This document shows, piece by piece, positions 34,604 through 46,340 of a stretch of 64,000 bases of DNA. Source of the DNA: Linyphia triangularis (Eukaryota; Arthropoda; Arachnida; Araneae; Linyphiidae); assembly GCA_963978545.1 (NCBI GenBank), contig OZ021723.1:99232002-99296001 (forward strand), given 5' to 3'. The translations under genes were made by a program, and so were the position numbers. Within the stretch, counting starts at the first letter, position 1; each line of letters begins with the position of its first letter. The notes under the pieces were generated by a model, which did not search any database, had not been told where the DNA came from, and saw nothing but the letters and a program-made list of their open reading frames with translations.

Positions 34604-34607
<4 letters not shown>
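33630..34607 (-). mobile_element. Solo LTR, copy 2, carrying a nested family C MITE
   Basis: Reads TGTTGCGTGG at the left and CGTAACA at the right, so it is inverted relative to copy 1. The TATA region (CCTATATAAG on the minus strand) and TTGGCGA palindromes are conserved. A family C element splits it at 34008-34252. Both flanks are TA microsatellite, so the target duplication cannot be read securely. No internal coding region. Confidence 0.85.
34008..34252. mobile_element. Family C palindromic MITE, copy 4, nested in an LTR
   Basis: Comparing the split LTR with its intact relatives gives the empty site CTCTAGAAGATTC, with a single TA where the insert now sits between two TAs. This fixes the duplication as TA, and so a Tc1/mariner-type mechanism, and shows that family C moved after this LTR. 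Confidence 0.9.
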
Positions 34608-34643
<36 letters not shown>

Positions 34644-36109
34644 TATAAATTCTTAAATACATTTCATAGCTCCACCAAACCTGTCAGAGGTTAATTAAGT
34701 AAAAGCTTCCGCTAATAGTATACCGTATTTTTAAATATAATATGCACTCATCAATCTTGTGCCTTGTGAAACGTAAAAATATTTTTTTTCCAACAACATC
34801 CGGAGAGAAATCGTTCAACCATCTTTCGAATATTACTACGAATTATCCAGAAAAGAGGGAGGAAAAAAATCCAATTTCTAAAAATATAATTTGCCTTTAA
34901 TGTCAAACACAAATGTTTCGACTAAAGCATTTCCTTTTTGGCAGCTTCCGCCTAACACATTAAATCAAAATAAAATATACATATCTTAATCGTAAATATG
35001 GGAGATGGGGGGGTCTTTATTTTTAAGTGCGCCATTCGAGCTTTTTATGCGCAATTTTCGTTTGTGCGAATTTCAAATGACAATATGCAATTTGGCAGCC
35101 ATGTGAATATACGAAATTACTTTTCTGGGGATATAAAGGAACAAAACAACGTTCGCTTATTTATTCATTGCGCTTAACAGCGGAGGATGTACATTTGGAG
35201 CGGGAGAAACGAAGTTGAAGGAACACAGAAAGATGCGTTCTTTTTTTCGCCGGTGCCATATTGATTTCCTTTTGCGAGAAAAGGAATTATAGCCATTTAA
35301 ATTTCGCCCGAAATCGCAGGTGGAAGAAAAGAAAACAAATACTAGTTTTTCCTCAAAATCAATCGGGGAAAAATAGCTATAGGAAGTACTGAAGATTCCG
35401 AAAATATATATATTTTTTTTTTTTATTGACAATTGATTTTTAAACGCCTCCAAGGATCGGATATTAATTTTAAATAATACCGCTCTTTTAGTCCTAAACT
35501 TGAAGTGACGTTATTGAAAATTGTTACTCTTAATTTATAACATCATGATATAACATCATTATATGCGTTGTGTTTAATAAACAGCCAGGTAAATGTGGAA
35601 TTCAGGGGTCGCATTTGCACTAAAATTACTAAAAATTGTACTTAAATTCAATTTTTTGCTAATTCCTTAAAAAAAAAAATTTAAAAAAAAAAAAAAAACC
35701 GGCATCGAATATGCCCCGATTTTAGTTGAAGCAATATTTTTTTTTAAATACTTTGAATGTTGCTTAAAAAGTAAATAAGTGAATTCAATTAATTTCGTGT
35801 GTTTGTAAAAATAGTATAGTTATTATATAACTGTTGTGCTGTGTTAAAACACTTTTTTTTCCCCTTTTTTTTTTTTTTACATAAAAAAAAATTAAATTAG
35901 TTTTTTACCGTTATTGAAACAAGCTTTGAAAGGAATATGTTTGTGATTGGAGCTTTTGTCAGCTTTTAAAGAAGTGTCCCTAAATATTTTAGAATGATCT
36001 CTGCAATTTTTATTCCTTTTAAATATTCCTTAAATTTTTGGAATTATCCATAAAATTTCTACCTAGATTTTATAGAAAATTCACTGTGCCTCCTGGCACG
36101 GGTAAAAGT
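34608..36109. other. Non-coding DNA
   Basis: Begins with a TA tract. Long A and T runs lie near 35670-35700 and 35850-35890. No gene recognised. Confidence 0.45.
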
Positions 36110-36385
36110 TGAAAAATGGATGACTTTAACATAGAGCTGTCTGACCTTGAACATCACCCATCAACGATTGATTTCTATCTGTTTCACGCACAAGAAAGGA
36201 CAATGCAATATCTATCGAATAACATCGTGGTTGTTTCTTTTTTTGCCCATGTATTAATTATTGCCAAAAATATCGCCAAACTGCCAATTTTGTTTTAAAT
36301 GAGTGAAAATACGGAAACGGTAAATAACGCATCGAAATTTTAATGCAATGACCAACATTATAGCGTAATTGAAAACTGTCTCCTA
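36110..36385 (+). repeat. Family G repeat, 3' fragment
   Basis: Matches the last 280 bp of copy 1: CATCACCCATCAACGATTG, ATTTTAATGCAATGACCAA and TTATAGCGTAATTGAAA in order. The left half is missing. Confidence 0.65.
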
Positions 36386-36442
36386 GTTTAATGCACCCGC
36401 TTAATTTTCGTTGCGAAGAACCTTTTATCATGTTTCTTTATA

Positions 36443-37099
36443 GTCCGAGAGGCGACTGCAATTTTTGGACCCCATCGAACATCATTCTGAATTTTTTTAT
36501 AGAAATTTGAGAAAAGTGAGTAGATTAGGAATCCACTGGTCTGCTGTGGCAAAAATGGCAGAAACTGATCAATAATCGACTTCGAATGAGTTGAACTATA
36601 ATCCGATTGCCAAAAATATGTCATAACTTGCCAAAAACAGAACAAACTTATTCGTCTGGCAACCCACTTCCTTTTGATTTTCAATGAGAAAAAGCGCAAA
36701 CGATTTCTGATCTTTGGCTCAGAAAACTTATATCTTTTAAAAGTAAGCCAAATTGGCGACATCAGTTACGTCATAAGTGGCGTAATATTTTTTGCCAACT
36801 TGGCTCCCTTTTGATAGATGCAAGTAGACCGTCGCCAGATATCTGAATCGTCTGCAACCTTAATTGAAAATTAAAGAGTGAGGGTTACCAAATAAAAAAA
36901 ATGCTCATTATTTGGTAAGTTATGGCGCATTTGGCAAATGGATTTAGTTCAACTTATTAAAAGTCTATTTTTGACCAGTTTCGGCCATTTTTGCCACGGC
37001 AGACCAGTGGATTCATAATCTACTCACTTTTCTCTAATTTCTATAAAAAATTCAGAATGATGTTCGATGGGGTCCAAAAATTGCAGTCGCCTCTCAGTC
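36443..37099 (+). mobile_element. Family D MITE, copy 3
   Basis: Full length, about 657 bp, from GTCCGAGAGGCGACTGCAA to TTGCAGTCGCCTCTCAGTC, with TA at both flanks (36441-36442 and 37100-37101). Its right arm is repeated in tandem after the element (see 36978-37382). Confidence 0.82.
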
Positions 37100-37382
37100 T
37101 ATTACCGTAAGAGTTTCGGCCATTTTTGCCACGGCAGACCAGTGGATTCATAATCTACTCACTTTTCTCTAATTTCTATAAAAAATTCAGAATGATGTTC
37201 GATGGGGTCCAAAAATTGCAGTCGCCTCTCAGTCTATTACCGTAAGAGTTTCGGCCATTTTTGCCACGGCAGACCAGTGGATTCATAATCTACTCACTTT
37301 TCTCTAATTTCTATAAAAAATTCAGAATGATGTTCGATGGGGTCCAAAAATTGCAGTCGCCTCTCAGTCTATTACCGTAAGA
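36978..37382 (+). repeat. Tandem array, 3 x 135 bp, grown from the right arm of family D
   Basis: Units begin GTTTCGGCCATTTTTGCC at 36978, 37113 and 37248 and end ATTACCGTAAGA. They look identical. Each holds the right arm of family D plus about 12 bp of outside flank, so the duplication happened after insertion and recently. Confidence 0.92.
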
Positions 37383-37801
37383 CTACGGTCAGCATTATGG
37401 CACAGCGAGACTGTGAATACTGTTGTTACAGATGCCTCAACCAATAGATTTGATCCCCCTCTTGTATCCATTGAAGCAGTGTCTTCTCCCTCCGACATGA
37501 ACCAATCGCATTGAAACCCCCTTTCAGTCTCCTAAGTTGAGGAAAACCTTGGTCCTTTCCCGGTGCCTCAAATTAATTAATTTGAAGTCAGTGACACAAG
37601 ATCCACAAATTGAAATGTCGTGTCGAGTGTTGTGTGCTGATGTTTCGGCCTTGTCCACTTAGTTTATCGAAAGATGGGTCAAAGATTGGGGGGGGACTTT
37701 GGCGTTGATTGTATTCCTTTTAAAATGGTATTTTAAGTCACTTTGTTTCATTGGCATTCGAAAGTTTTACTTTGTTTAGAATTTTTATGTTATTTAAAAT
37801 A

Positions 37802-38406
37802 CAGGGTGTTCTATAAAAGGTTGGACACATTTTCGTGTTGAATTTATTCGTAAAATAATGAAACTAATTTAAATTGATAACACTAATGGTTATATAGACT
37901 CAAAAAGTTTTATGGCCCTTGTCAGTGGACTTCCACATGTGCGTCGTTCGTCGTTTGAAGAGTTTCAAAACGGTAGTCAATTACGCGCCAGATACGGGCA
38001 AGCATGTCGGCATCCACAGAGGCTATTGCGGCTGTAATCCTGGCCTTTAAGTCATTCGACACTCTCCACCTGTAAACGATGTCCTTTATGAATCCCCAAA
38101 GGAAAAAGTCCTGTGGCTTTATATCAGATGATCAGGGTGGCCATGAGGGAAAAACACACAATTAATATCGCGCGCAGACGATATTTACAAAAGAAACGAG
38201 AAAAACATAAAAAATTAATAACACGACAGACGATATTTACAAAAGAAATAATATTCAAACGGGAAAAGGAATTTGTCTATGGTAACTTTCACTATAGATG
38301 AAAATGTATGAGTTATTCTATGTATATGCCATAAGTTTGTTTATATCCTCATTGTTTTATGAATTATTCAACACCAAAATATGTCCAATCTTTTATCGAC
38401 ACCCTA
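37802..38406 (-). mobile_element. Mariner-like element, internally deleted
   Basis: The inverted ends are CAGGGTGTTCTATAAAAGG and the inverse of TAGGGTGTCGATAAAAGATT, each followed inward by a version of TTGGACAYATTTT. TA flanks both ends. The 605-bp body keeps only the 3' end of a transposase gene on the minus strand. A 20-bp motif (CAGACGATATTTACAAAAGA) occurs twice, 54 bp apart. Confidence 0.8.
37922..38143 (-). pseudogene. C-terminal mariner-like transposase fragment
   Basis: The minus strand reads WPP, a TGA stop, then SSDIKPQDFFLWGFIKDIVY and a helical tail ending in a natural stop at 37922-37924. WPPRSPDLTPxDFFLWG is the motif around the third catalytic Asp of mariner-like (IS630-related) transposases. 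The stop stands where Arg (CGA) is usual, a typical decay change. The fragment is about 73 codons of an expected 330-350, so it is not functional. Confidence 0.75.
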
Positions 38407-38604
38407 TATAACGAATGCAAATGCTAGAAGAACATTTTCACAATCGACGGCTAGTGTTTTTTTTTTTTTTTTTTTTAAATATATAAATATATTCTAAAAG
38501 TTCCGATCCTTATTCCAAAAATAATTATAGATTAGAATATTGCTATTTGACAAATAAAAAAATTAATTTACATTGAGTTTATTCTCTATCTCTCATAGAC
38601 TTGA

Positions 38605-38823
38605 CAAATTTCGTTACAGAATAATTTAAAACTTTTTATTACCGTCAGAAGTATTTTACAAAAAATCGCCCTATTATCTCTTTGTCATACATGTTTTGAT
38701 CAGGGTTTCTACACATCTGGGAAATATTGGGGAAATTTGAAAAAAAAATTCCCGTAAAATCGGGGAATTTTTTTTAGAAATCTATCCGGGAACTTTTTTT
38801 TCCTGAATTTTGTGGCCCCCCTG
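38605..38823 (+). mobile_element. Family B MITE, copy 3, left half missing
   Basis: Starts within the family at CGTTACAGAATAATTTAAA and runs to TTTTGTGGCCCCCCTG. The left end and half the body are gone. Confidence 0.7.
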
Positions 38824-39436
38824 TAGATAAATATTTTAAGTTCATATGACAATACCTTACCAAGCCAAAACATAATCTGTAAACATTGCACTTCTCGTAT
38901 AGAAAGCAAAATACTTTTAAAATCGTGGAACCTCTTCTGGATCATGCAATATCCGACAGCAATGTGGTTTCAAAAATTACCTACTCTATTGGCTACTTAC
39001 GACCCTTGTTGTCAAGAAGCTGCCTTGACGATAGATGAATCAGGAATCTATACAGAAGACTTGTTTCACAGCAGGGGCAAGTTTTAAGCAGCAACAAAAT
39101 GCTTTTAAAATATGTAAATCGGTGACTAATATTCCATTGCATTATATAAGCTCCCTTCACCCCCAATCATTGAATTTAACATGAGCTATAAAAGTGCCGG
39201 ACCATGTTAAATTATTCACGAACTAGCCTCTCCCCACGGAAATCCAAAAAAAAAAACAGGCACGCTATGCAGAAGAGAGTTCTGGACCCTGTAGAAGTGT
39301 TTTTACTGCCAGTATACGCTCTTTGGGGGAAGACTACTTACCAAAGTTATCGCTGGTCTGGAAAGATCTCGCAACGACCTCTTTTTTATGCTTATTTTGC
39401 GAAGTTTTGAGTTGACATCTGGTGTTTGCATTGAAA
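38824..39436. other. Non-coding DNA
   Basis: Nothing recognised. Confidence 0.4.
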
Positions 39437-39837
39437 CAGGGTTCCCACGGTCATTAAAAGTGCTTAATATTTTTTTAACTTGTTTTCAAGGCCTTGAAAG
39501 TGCTTGAATATGCTTAAAAGTCCTTGAAAATGCTTAGAGATCCTTAAAAGTCCTTAACTTTTACGGATGTTGTGTGCCCAACTGCAAACTTTATAAAATA
39601 CAGCTTGGACTTGTTATCCCCGCGTGACCGCTACTTATCTGCACCGTATCGAAATTATTTGATATATTTGTATTATGCATCCCACTAGCTTGTAACTTTT
39701 TTTGAGTAGAATATATTTTATTAAAAATTTATATACAGACGATGCCTGAAAACAAATTTTCAAAGGTCCTTAAAAACTTTATTTATAGGTCCTTAAAAGT
39801 CATTGATTTTCATTCTGTGATTTGAGTGGGAACCCTG
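39437..39837 (+). mobile_element. Family A MITE, copy 4
   Basis: Intact ends CAGGGTTCCCAC and GTGGGAACCCTG; perfect 5-bp duplication TGAAA (39432-39436 and 39838-39842). Slightly shorter on the left than copy 1 because one subterminal repeat unit is missing. Confidence 0.9.
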
Positions 39838-40249
39838 TGAAAGAGTTGATGATGAACCAGAACTCAGATGAAAAATATTTGGAAAATAAACTTAATTTGC
39901 GAAAAGCTGCTTATAGAATAAAGCTATGCCTTCCTACGAGCCAGAAATTGAAGGGTTTATTTCGTTTTAATTTTCTCCTTTCTCGAGTTTCAGATTACGC
40001 CGTAAGTTTATTATGGGTTTACCTAAACGTAGCATAAACGTATTATCATTTATTGCTTTATTAGTTTATTCTTGGGTCGAGTTACTTAGAGCTTGAAGAG
40101 CCGCAAATATCCATGAGAAAAGCCGCATTCGGTGGTAAGCCGACCTTTAACGAATCGGAATCACACATGGCTATGTTGGGTCGGAAATGCTTTCTAGACA
40201 AGATAGATGGCGCTGCCATGCGCTGAGTTCCCGAACCTTTTTTTTTATT

Positions 40250-40558
40250 CATAGTGGTCACAGAACCTGGAAATCAGGGAAATGTCCGGGAGCTTTTCTG
40301 GTTCTGGAAATGTCAGGGAATTTTTCTGTTGTTTTGAAAGCACGTTTCCGCATTCATCCGTATTTTAGCGCCATTTTCCAAGAGAATTGTGGTAATCGTT
40401 ACAAGTTTCATGTTACAATATCATTTTAACTTTTCATTACTACCAAAACCATTTTAAAGAAATTGGGGAATTTTTTTTTTTAAAGTTTGCAGTAATATCA
40501 TGGATTTTTTTTAGAAATCGATCAGAGAACTTTTTTCCTGAATTTTGTGGCCACCCTG
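40250..40558 (+). mobile_element. Family B MITE, copy 4, shortened
   Basis: Left end CATAGTGGTCAC, right end GTGGCCACCCTG. About 100 bp shorter than copy 2, with the loss near the right subterminal region. No clear duplication. Confidence 0.8.
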
Positions 40559-40722
40559 TGTTACTTTTGTTGATGTTCACTAAATAATAATAATAAAATA
40601 CACTTGGTGTCTCTTCCGTTCTTGTATTTTTTGCGTACAATACCGCTTGCGCACGTCATTTTCGACCCAGGTTCATTTCGTGTGGTGCACCCTACACTTT
40701 CTCGGAAGTTTGTAATCCTGAG

Positions 40723-40900
40723 GCCGATCAAACGGTATAGTGGTTAGCGTGCTAGCTTCTAGACCTCGAGGTTGCCGGTTCCGAGTCCCGTGTTAGGCAT
40801 GGGTGTTTGTAAATGTATGTTGGCTTGTCTAATGACGAATGTTTTGGCGCATTATTGCCCTCGTGCTGCTGACGGCGCCAGATAATCTGAAAACAACCAA
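40723..40900 (+). mobile_element. tRNA-derived SINE, copy 3
   Basis: Same head and body. The B box has an extra base (GGTTCCGAGTCC). The target duplication is weak (CCTGA on both sides), so this copy is older or was altered after insertion. Confidence 0.85.
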
Positions 40901-41639
40901 CCGACCTGATAGCTAGACACCCTGTATGTTGAGCTAAGCCTATTTCAGATTGAAGTGATCTTTTTGAAAACATACGAGTCAATTAATGGCGTACTTAATG
41001 AAGTGTTCGTCTTTCGCATTGCTTAACATACCTGCATTGCTTAACATACCTGCACTGCTTGTGACTTGCTAATAATAAAAGTTATAAATCACGTTTTCAT
41101 GCTAAGTTCCTTGCTTAGCTTGAGAACTTTTTATGATTGTGATAAACTTATATTAATGGATGTTTTTTCTTTTTTTTTTCTAGGTAAGAACATGTCATTC
41201 ACTCTTTAGGAAGGTCTGTTATTTTACTATTATTTAGTTTGGTGTTCTGCTTTTTCAAATTTATTGAATAGCTATTTTCATTGGAGAAAAGTAAAAATAA
41301 TAATGCTCTATTTAAACAAATTTTTAATGTTTTTTAAAGGTATTTTTACATAACTGCGTTCAGTAACACAAAATGCAAAAGAAAAATTCATCATGCCAAG
41401 GTTGCTGTATATTACAATTACTGCTTTCTCAACTGAAACTACAGTTTAGTAATAATCTAAAAAACACTCGCTGAACAACAATTTCAAAAGCGTATGAAAA
41501 CACGGAGGGGAAAATATCTGTGATTCAAACAGTTTTTATTATTACTAATTCGTAAAGCATTGAGCTTTTGATGTACTATCAAACAGCGCTCTATTATTTT
41601 TTGGCACGCTAATTTATCATTGAAATTTACAAACACTAG
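40901..41639. other. Non-coding DNA
   Basis: A short direct repeat (TGCTTAACATACCTGCA, twice near 41020-41055). A pyrimidine tract and AG near 41181 precede GGTAAGAAC, but no exon is recognised. Confidence 0.4.
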
Positions 41640-42306
41640 CTAAATACCCTAGCTACGAAATTTTAACGTGTGCAATATTTTAGCTAGCTGTGAGGCCTCG
41701 CGTTGCGGAAATCTGTCATTCGTGTATAGGACTCTGGCGCTTCGCTCGCAGGAAGGTTCATCGCTACGCAAAATATAACAAAACTACTTACTTTTAAAAT
41801 TTTAGAGCTGTATCCCTATTAGATATCGTTTTGTAAAATATTAATTAATTAAAAAAAATAATTAAGAAGTAACTAAATGAAAATTTAAAATTCTGTTTTT
41901 CAAAAGTCCAATTAGAAGGCCTAAACTACTTATGTTGAAAATTTCAGAGCTGTAGACCTTTTTAGACATCGTTTTGTATCACATATTAATTAATTAAAAA
42001 ATAACTAATTAAAATTTTGACATTCTGTTTGTGATGTATACAATTAGAAGGACAAAACTACTTACGTTGAAAATTTCAGAGCTGTAGCCCGATTAGATAT
42101 CGTTTTGTAACATATTTATGAATTAATTAAAAAAAGTTAATTAAAAAAGAACTAATTAAAATTTTAACATTCTGTTTGTGATGCTTAAAATTAGAACGCC
42201 AAAACTACTTTGCTGAAAATTTCAGAACTCTACTCCAATTTTAAGTAGGTTTCTATAGATCCACAGATAGACAGACAAGACACACAGCTTGTTTTATTAT
42301 TATAGA
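41640..42306 (+). repeat. Degenerate tandem element with GACA-rich end
   Basis: Three units of about 130-150 bp share the landmarks AAACTACTT, GAAAATTTCAGAGCTGTA, AGATATCGTTTTGTAA and AATTAATTAAAAAA, starting at about 41785, 41925 and 42055. The array ends in CAGATAGACAGACAAGACAC followed by a TTTATTATTATAG tail. Such GACA-rich ends with an A/T tail are typical of some arthropod retroposons. Identity is open. Confidence 0.65.
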
Positions 42307-43014
42307 TTTAATTTGTTTGACTGCATTTAAATTCAAGCACCTGCTAAGATAGCAACAAAAACACACAGTCGCGTCCACATGTTTCAACGAACCTCCGCTT
42401 GATGTATACTTACAAGCCCCTGTCACATTTTGGAAACAAGAAAAGAACCTCCTCCGGAAATTAATGACAAGCAGACCACAGCTGAATTATCTCCGGACGA
42501 AAATGAACAATTAAATATCAAAATCGAATCGGAGTAGGGTGAAAAAAAAAAACGATTTCGCGTTGGATATTTCATTAGGGAACACAACCCTATATGCTAC
42601 TGCAGCGATACCTCCATCATTATATCTCGGTGTTTTTTTTTTTTTTCTCGAAATACTCTTCATTCGTCATTACAGTTTTTCTGTCGATGTAATTTGTTCT
42701 CGTTTGGCTGTCGTTTATCACCGTCGTCGCCAAGGGTGAGGGATTTGGCATCGAATCGCCTTTTTTGCCGACGAAAGGGATTTTAGCTGTGTTGATGTCT
42801 TTGGGGGAAATGAAATGTTCTTGTTTTCAATATATTTTCTATATACCGTGAGTTTGTGATTCTTGTTTGCCCTAATAATAATAATAATATAACTCATAAA
42901 AACAAAGTTTTTAATATAAATCCTTTATATGCATTGCTAATTTTTATATTCATTAACAGAACACCGTTTCTGCTGTCAGCTTACGCTTGGTATCTAATTT
43001 TAAATATTAAAAAC
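42307..43014. other. Non-coding DNA
   Basis: An (AAT)n stretch lies near 42873-42890. No gene recognised. Confidence 0.4.
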
Positions 43015-43287
43015 ATCTCTTATCAGCAAAATATCTGATAAACTTACTTTTGAAAATTTATTTATTAAAAATGAATGTGAGATTATGCACTCGCATCCAA
43101 ATATCTTTTATTTATACTGATTTAGACAATTTATTTTATTGTTTATTTATTAAATTTTTTTTGGCAAAAGTGAAGACATTATCAGGTTAAATCCAATGAT
43201 CGTTTAAATGCTATTTCAGCGCGATTGGATGACGACAAGTTGGTTGATTACTATTCCGTAAAAGCGACCTTTTAGTGACAGTGACAG
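43015..43287 (-). repeat. Family R repeat, copy 2
   Basis: On the minus strand it reads TGTCACTAAAAGGTCGCTTT, CAACCAACTTGTCGTCATCC and later AATAAATAAATTTTCAAAAG, in the same order as copies 1 and 3. It supplies the uninterrupted form of the site where an LTR sits in copy 3. Confidence 0.7.
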
Positions 43288-44749
43288 CCGTCAAAATTTA
43301 ATAAAAAGCATTGTCATCGAATCTATCTGCCAAGTTACAGTCCCATTGGATGACGGCAAAGGGGTAAATTAGACCTCCGCAGATTTGTCGCCATCGACAA
43401 GCATACAAAAAAAAAATCGAAGTTAATATAAACTATCTGAAAAAAAAACATATTTCCTTTTAAACTCAATTACTTTTCCACACTGTGTTTCTTTTTATTG
43501 CTGTAAAACGAACTAAGATACATTCCTAGATCGGTCTGTGTTATTAACCTATGTGGAAAAACAATCCGCTACGTTCGGAAAACAAAAAAATCTGTTCAGT
43601 TCAAAAATATCGAAATATTGTGCACATTTATGGCACCAAGTTTTTGAAAATTAAGTGTAGCAGATTGAAGTAGCAGTATTTACTCCACTTGCTTAAAATA
43701 AATTGTCTTTAAAAACGAAATGCTTTCAGAAAGTCACGAAACTTGTCTCATTTGCGCAGATGATAAATTTGGCGACATTTGGCGGTTTGATAAGTGTCCC
43801 TCTGGCGATGGAATTTCCTTTCCAGTGGCACTTGGATTTTTTTTTTTTTTTTTTTTTTTTTGCTCCCTCAGTGATGATGAGTTCCTTCTATTCTTTAATT
43901 TAATATCATCCTCTCTCGAGTCGAAATTAAAAACTCCGCAACATTAATCACGGGGATTTCGAAAGCAAATAACAATAATATCGAGGTTTGGGAGAGATTA
44001 TTGTTATAATAAAAATAATAATAGGAGGGGAAGTGGATGGATTTTTTTTTTTTTTTCTTGGCGCCTTTTTTTTTAAGTAATTAATGAAGGTTTCTAAGGT
44101 GGCTATTTTGGGAAATGGGACTGTTCTTCTCCTCTGAAACGGATAATGAATTGAATTTGTTGTTAATAATAAAAAAAAAAATAATTTCAAATTGGTCTTA
44201 TTGTTGTTGTCGCTCTAATTAAAAATTTTGCAAGTAGTGCAAGCTATTTGAAAATATTTTCGTTCATGCTTTAAGTATCCAAAAAAAATTTATGTAACGT
44301 TTTTAAATTCATCAATTTCTTATTTCAATAATATTTTGTCTTAAAGTCAAAAGCATTTTCTACTGGAACACAAATAATCCAAACCGATGATTTAACACAA
44401 GTACAATTATTGTTCGAAACAACGGAAGAGCTTTTGCAGGAAGACTGGATTATCAAAATTGTGGAAATGGATTCAAAAATATTACACTACATTGTTTCTT
44501 GTATTTTTTGCAAAATCTGACTTTGGCAAACAGCCAATTAAAATGCTCTTGTAGCCTGTTGGACTTTTTTTTTTTTTTTTTAAATGTCTGTATTACGATT
44601 TTTGTGAGCTTGTCGTTTGACCGGTGATCCTTTGGATCATGAGGTTAAGATACTAAATAAAATGATTTTGAATACTCTGCTGAGTTCCTTAAAAATTATT
44701 TCGGGACGCAGATTCGCATATCAAAGTGGCTCAGCATGTGTTGAAAATA
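43288..44749. other. Non-coding DNA
   Basis: Partial echo of family R near 43355 (CCATTGGATGACGGCAA). Long T runs at about 43838-43860 and 44564-44581. Nothing else is recognised. Confidence 0.4.
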
Positions 44750-45345
44750 TAACATCCCAATTAAAAAACTAAACATCGCACAACTTTCAATTACACTATA
44801 TTACTGATGTGGATTTGTGTCATTTATCGTTTTTATATTTTCATCATTTGCTTAGAAAAAATGGCCAGTTTGTCGATAAACTTCGCCAAAATGGTGTTTT
44901 TGGCGATATACTTTTCTTAAATTCCTATATTATCTTTTGTTCTAAGTGAAACTGAGGAGAGGAGAAAAAACGATCGTTGATGAGCTATGTTCAAGCAAAG
45001 AAGACACTGTGTTGAAGGCATTCGTTTTTCAACTTTAAACGCCATTAAAGTATTTTTACGGGAATTTCGTAGGTGGGGATGTTTAGAACACCTTAAGAGG
45101 CATTACCACAGCGATTTTTATCAAAATCGTTAGATCCGTTTTTTAGCAATCATTGAAAAACATGATTTTTTCAATAGCAGATACCTTATGCGCCTGCGCT
45201 ATTTTGACGAAAACCTTTATGGTAGGTCCTTGGGTCATCACCAACCTGCTCACCAAATTTGAACATCATAGGTCAATTTGTTCGGAAGTTATGCTAACCA
45301 CGTACACACAGACAGACATTTTTTTGAGATCAGGATGTTCCAAAA
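44750..45345 (-). mobile_element. Family G repeat, copy 2, inverted
   Basis: Shares ACATCGCACAACTTTCAATT, GGATGTTTAGAACACCTTAA and the ACGTACACACAGACAGACA-type outer end with copy 1 read backwards. It holds paired TTCGCCAAAATGG and TTTTTGGCGATA motifs. Non-coding. Confidence 0.7.
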
Positions 45346-45617
45346 CGTAAAGAAATGTTTAAAAAAAATCGAATTTTTTTTTTTTTTTTACCGAATCTTA
45401 TACTTTTATTACCCTGTGTATTACATATGGGTAATTTTAAAAAAAATATATCTTGCGTGTTAGATGGGATTTTTTTTTTTTTTTTTTTAAACAATTTTCG
45501 ACTTCAAAAACGTGCATTTAAAATGACGTTTACAAATATTAGCGCATATAAACTAGAAAATTTCATCATGGCTCCAAATTATCGGAATAATATCTTACTT
45601 TTCTTTTAAAATAATCA

Positions 45618-45720
45618 AGGTTCCCACAATCGTTGATAGTCTTTGAAATTTTTTTGATGAAATTTGGTCTTTGAAAGTCCTTTAAAAAAAAGAGGTCTTT
45701 GAATTTTTAAGCATTATTTT
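45618..45720 (+). repeat. Degenerate left end related to family A
   Basis: AAGGTTCCCACAATCGTTGA followed by several TCTTTGAAA motifs parallels the family A left end. The right end is absent. Confidence 0.45.
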
Positions 45721-46013
45721 AATATTATTATTAAGAAAATAAATATGTACATTCCTTTATTTTAGAAAGTTACACGGATTTATGGACGATAGGTAAAAAC
45801 CAAATGTTAATCTTCATAGATGTCTTCGAATTCCGCTTGCGGCGTTTGCTTTTTACTCTTAGCCAATCGGAGCGACATCTCGCTGCACGTTATCTCTTAC
45901 TTCACAGAAGTAAACATAAACATCCGGGATCTTTAGTGTAAAACAGAGACAAACTGAGGATCCTTTCAAAGTCGCTGTGTAATTAAAAAATAATACTAAT
46001 TTAATGAACATAT

Positions 46014-46340
46014 TGTTACGAATTTTTGTATATTTGTAAATATTTCGTAGTGTTAATTTTGTAAATAGGAATATTTATGTACATCTCGCATAAGGTAGTG
46101 CAATAGTTCATCTTTAGTTTACTTCCCCGCAATGTATGCCTCAATGCTTGATAACGAGTTTTACAGAGGTAACGCTGGGAAGCGAGTGTTACAAGGAGCA
46201 GGACATTTAACATTATGGCAATGGCAATCTCGCCAAATTGGCGAGATAGAGCCAAGTTGGCGACTAATTTTTGTCGCCAAATTTGGCGACCATTTAGCGG
46301 CATTTTCGGTCCCCATATACATGTATAAGACTTTTCGTAT
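46014..46340 (+). mobile_element. Solo LTR, copy 3, right half lost
   Basis: Starts TGTTACGAATTTTTG and continues through the TTGGCGA palindromes to ATACATGTATAAGACTTTTC, then homology stops in an A-run. No TATA, polyadenylation region or right end is present. ATAT precedes the left end. Confidence 0.8.

Noticed and set aside
36388..36762. 124-codon minus-strand frame
   Set aside because: It falls mostly within family D copy 3; related frames in other D copies are broken.
45605..45960. Sixth full family A copy
   Set aside because: Only the left end is recognisable and no right end or duplication was found.
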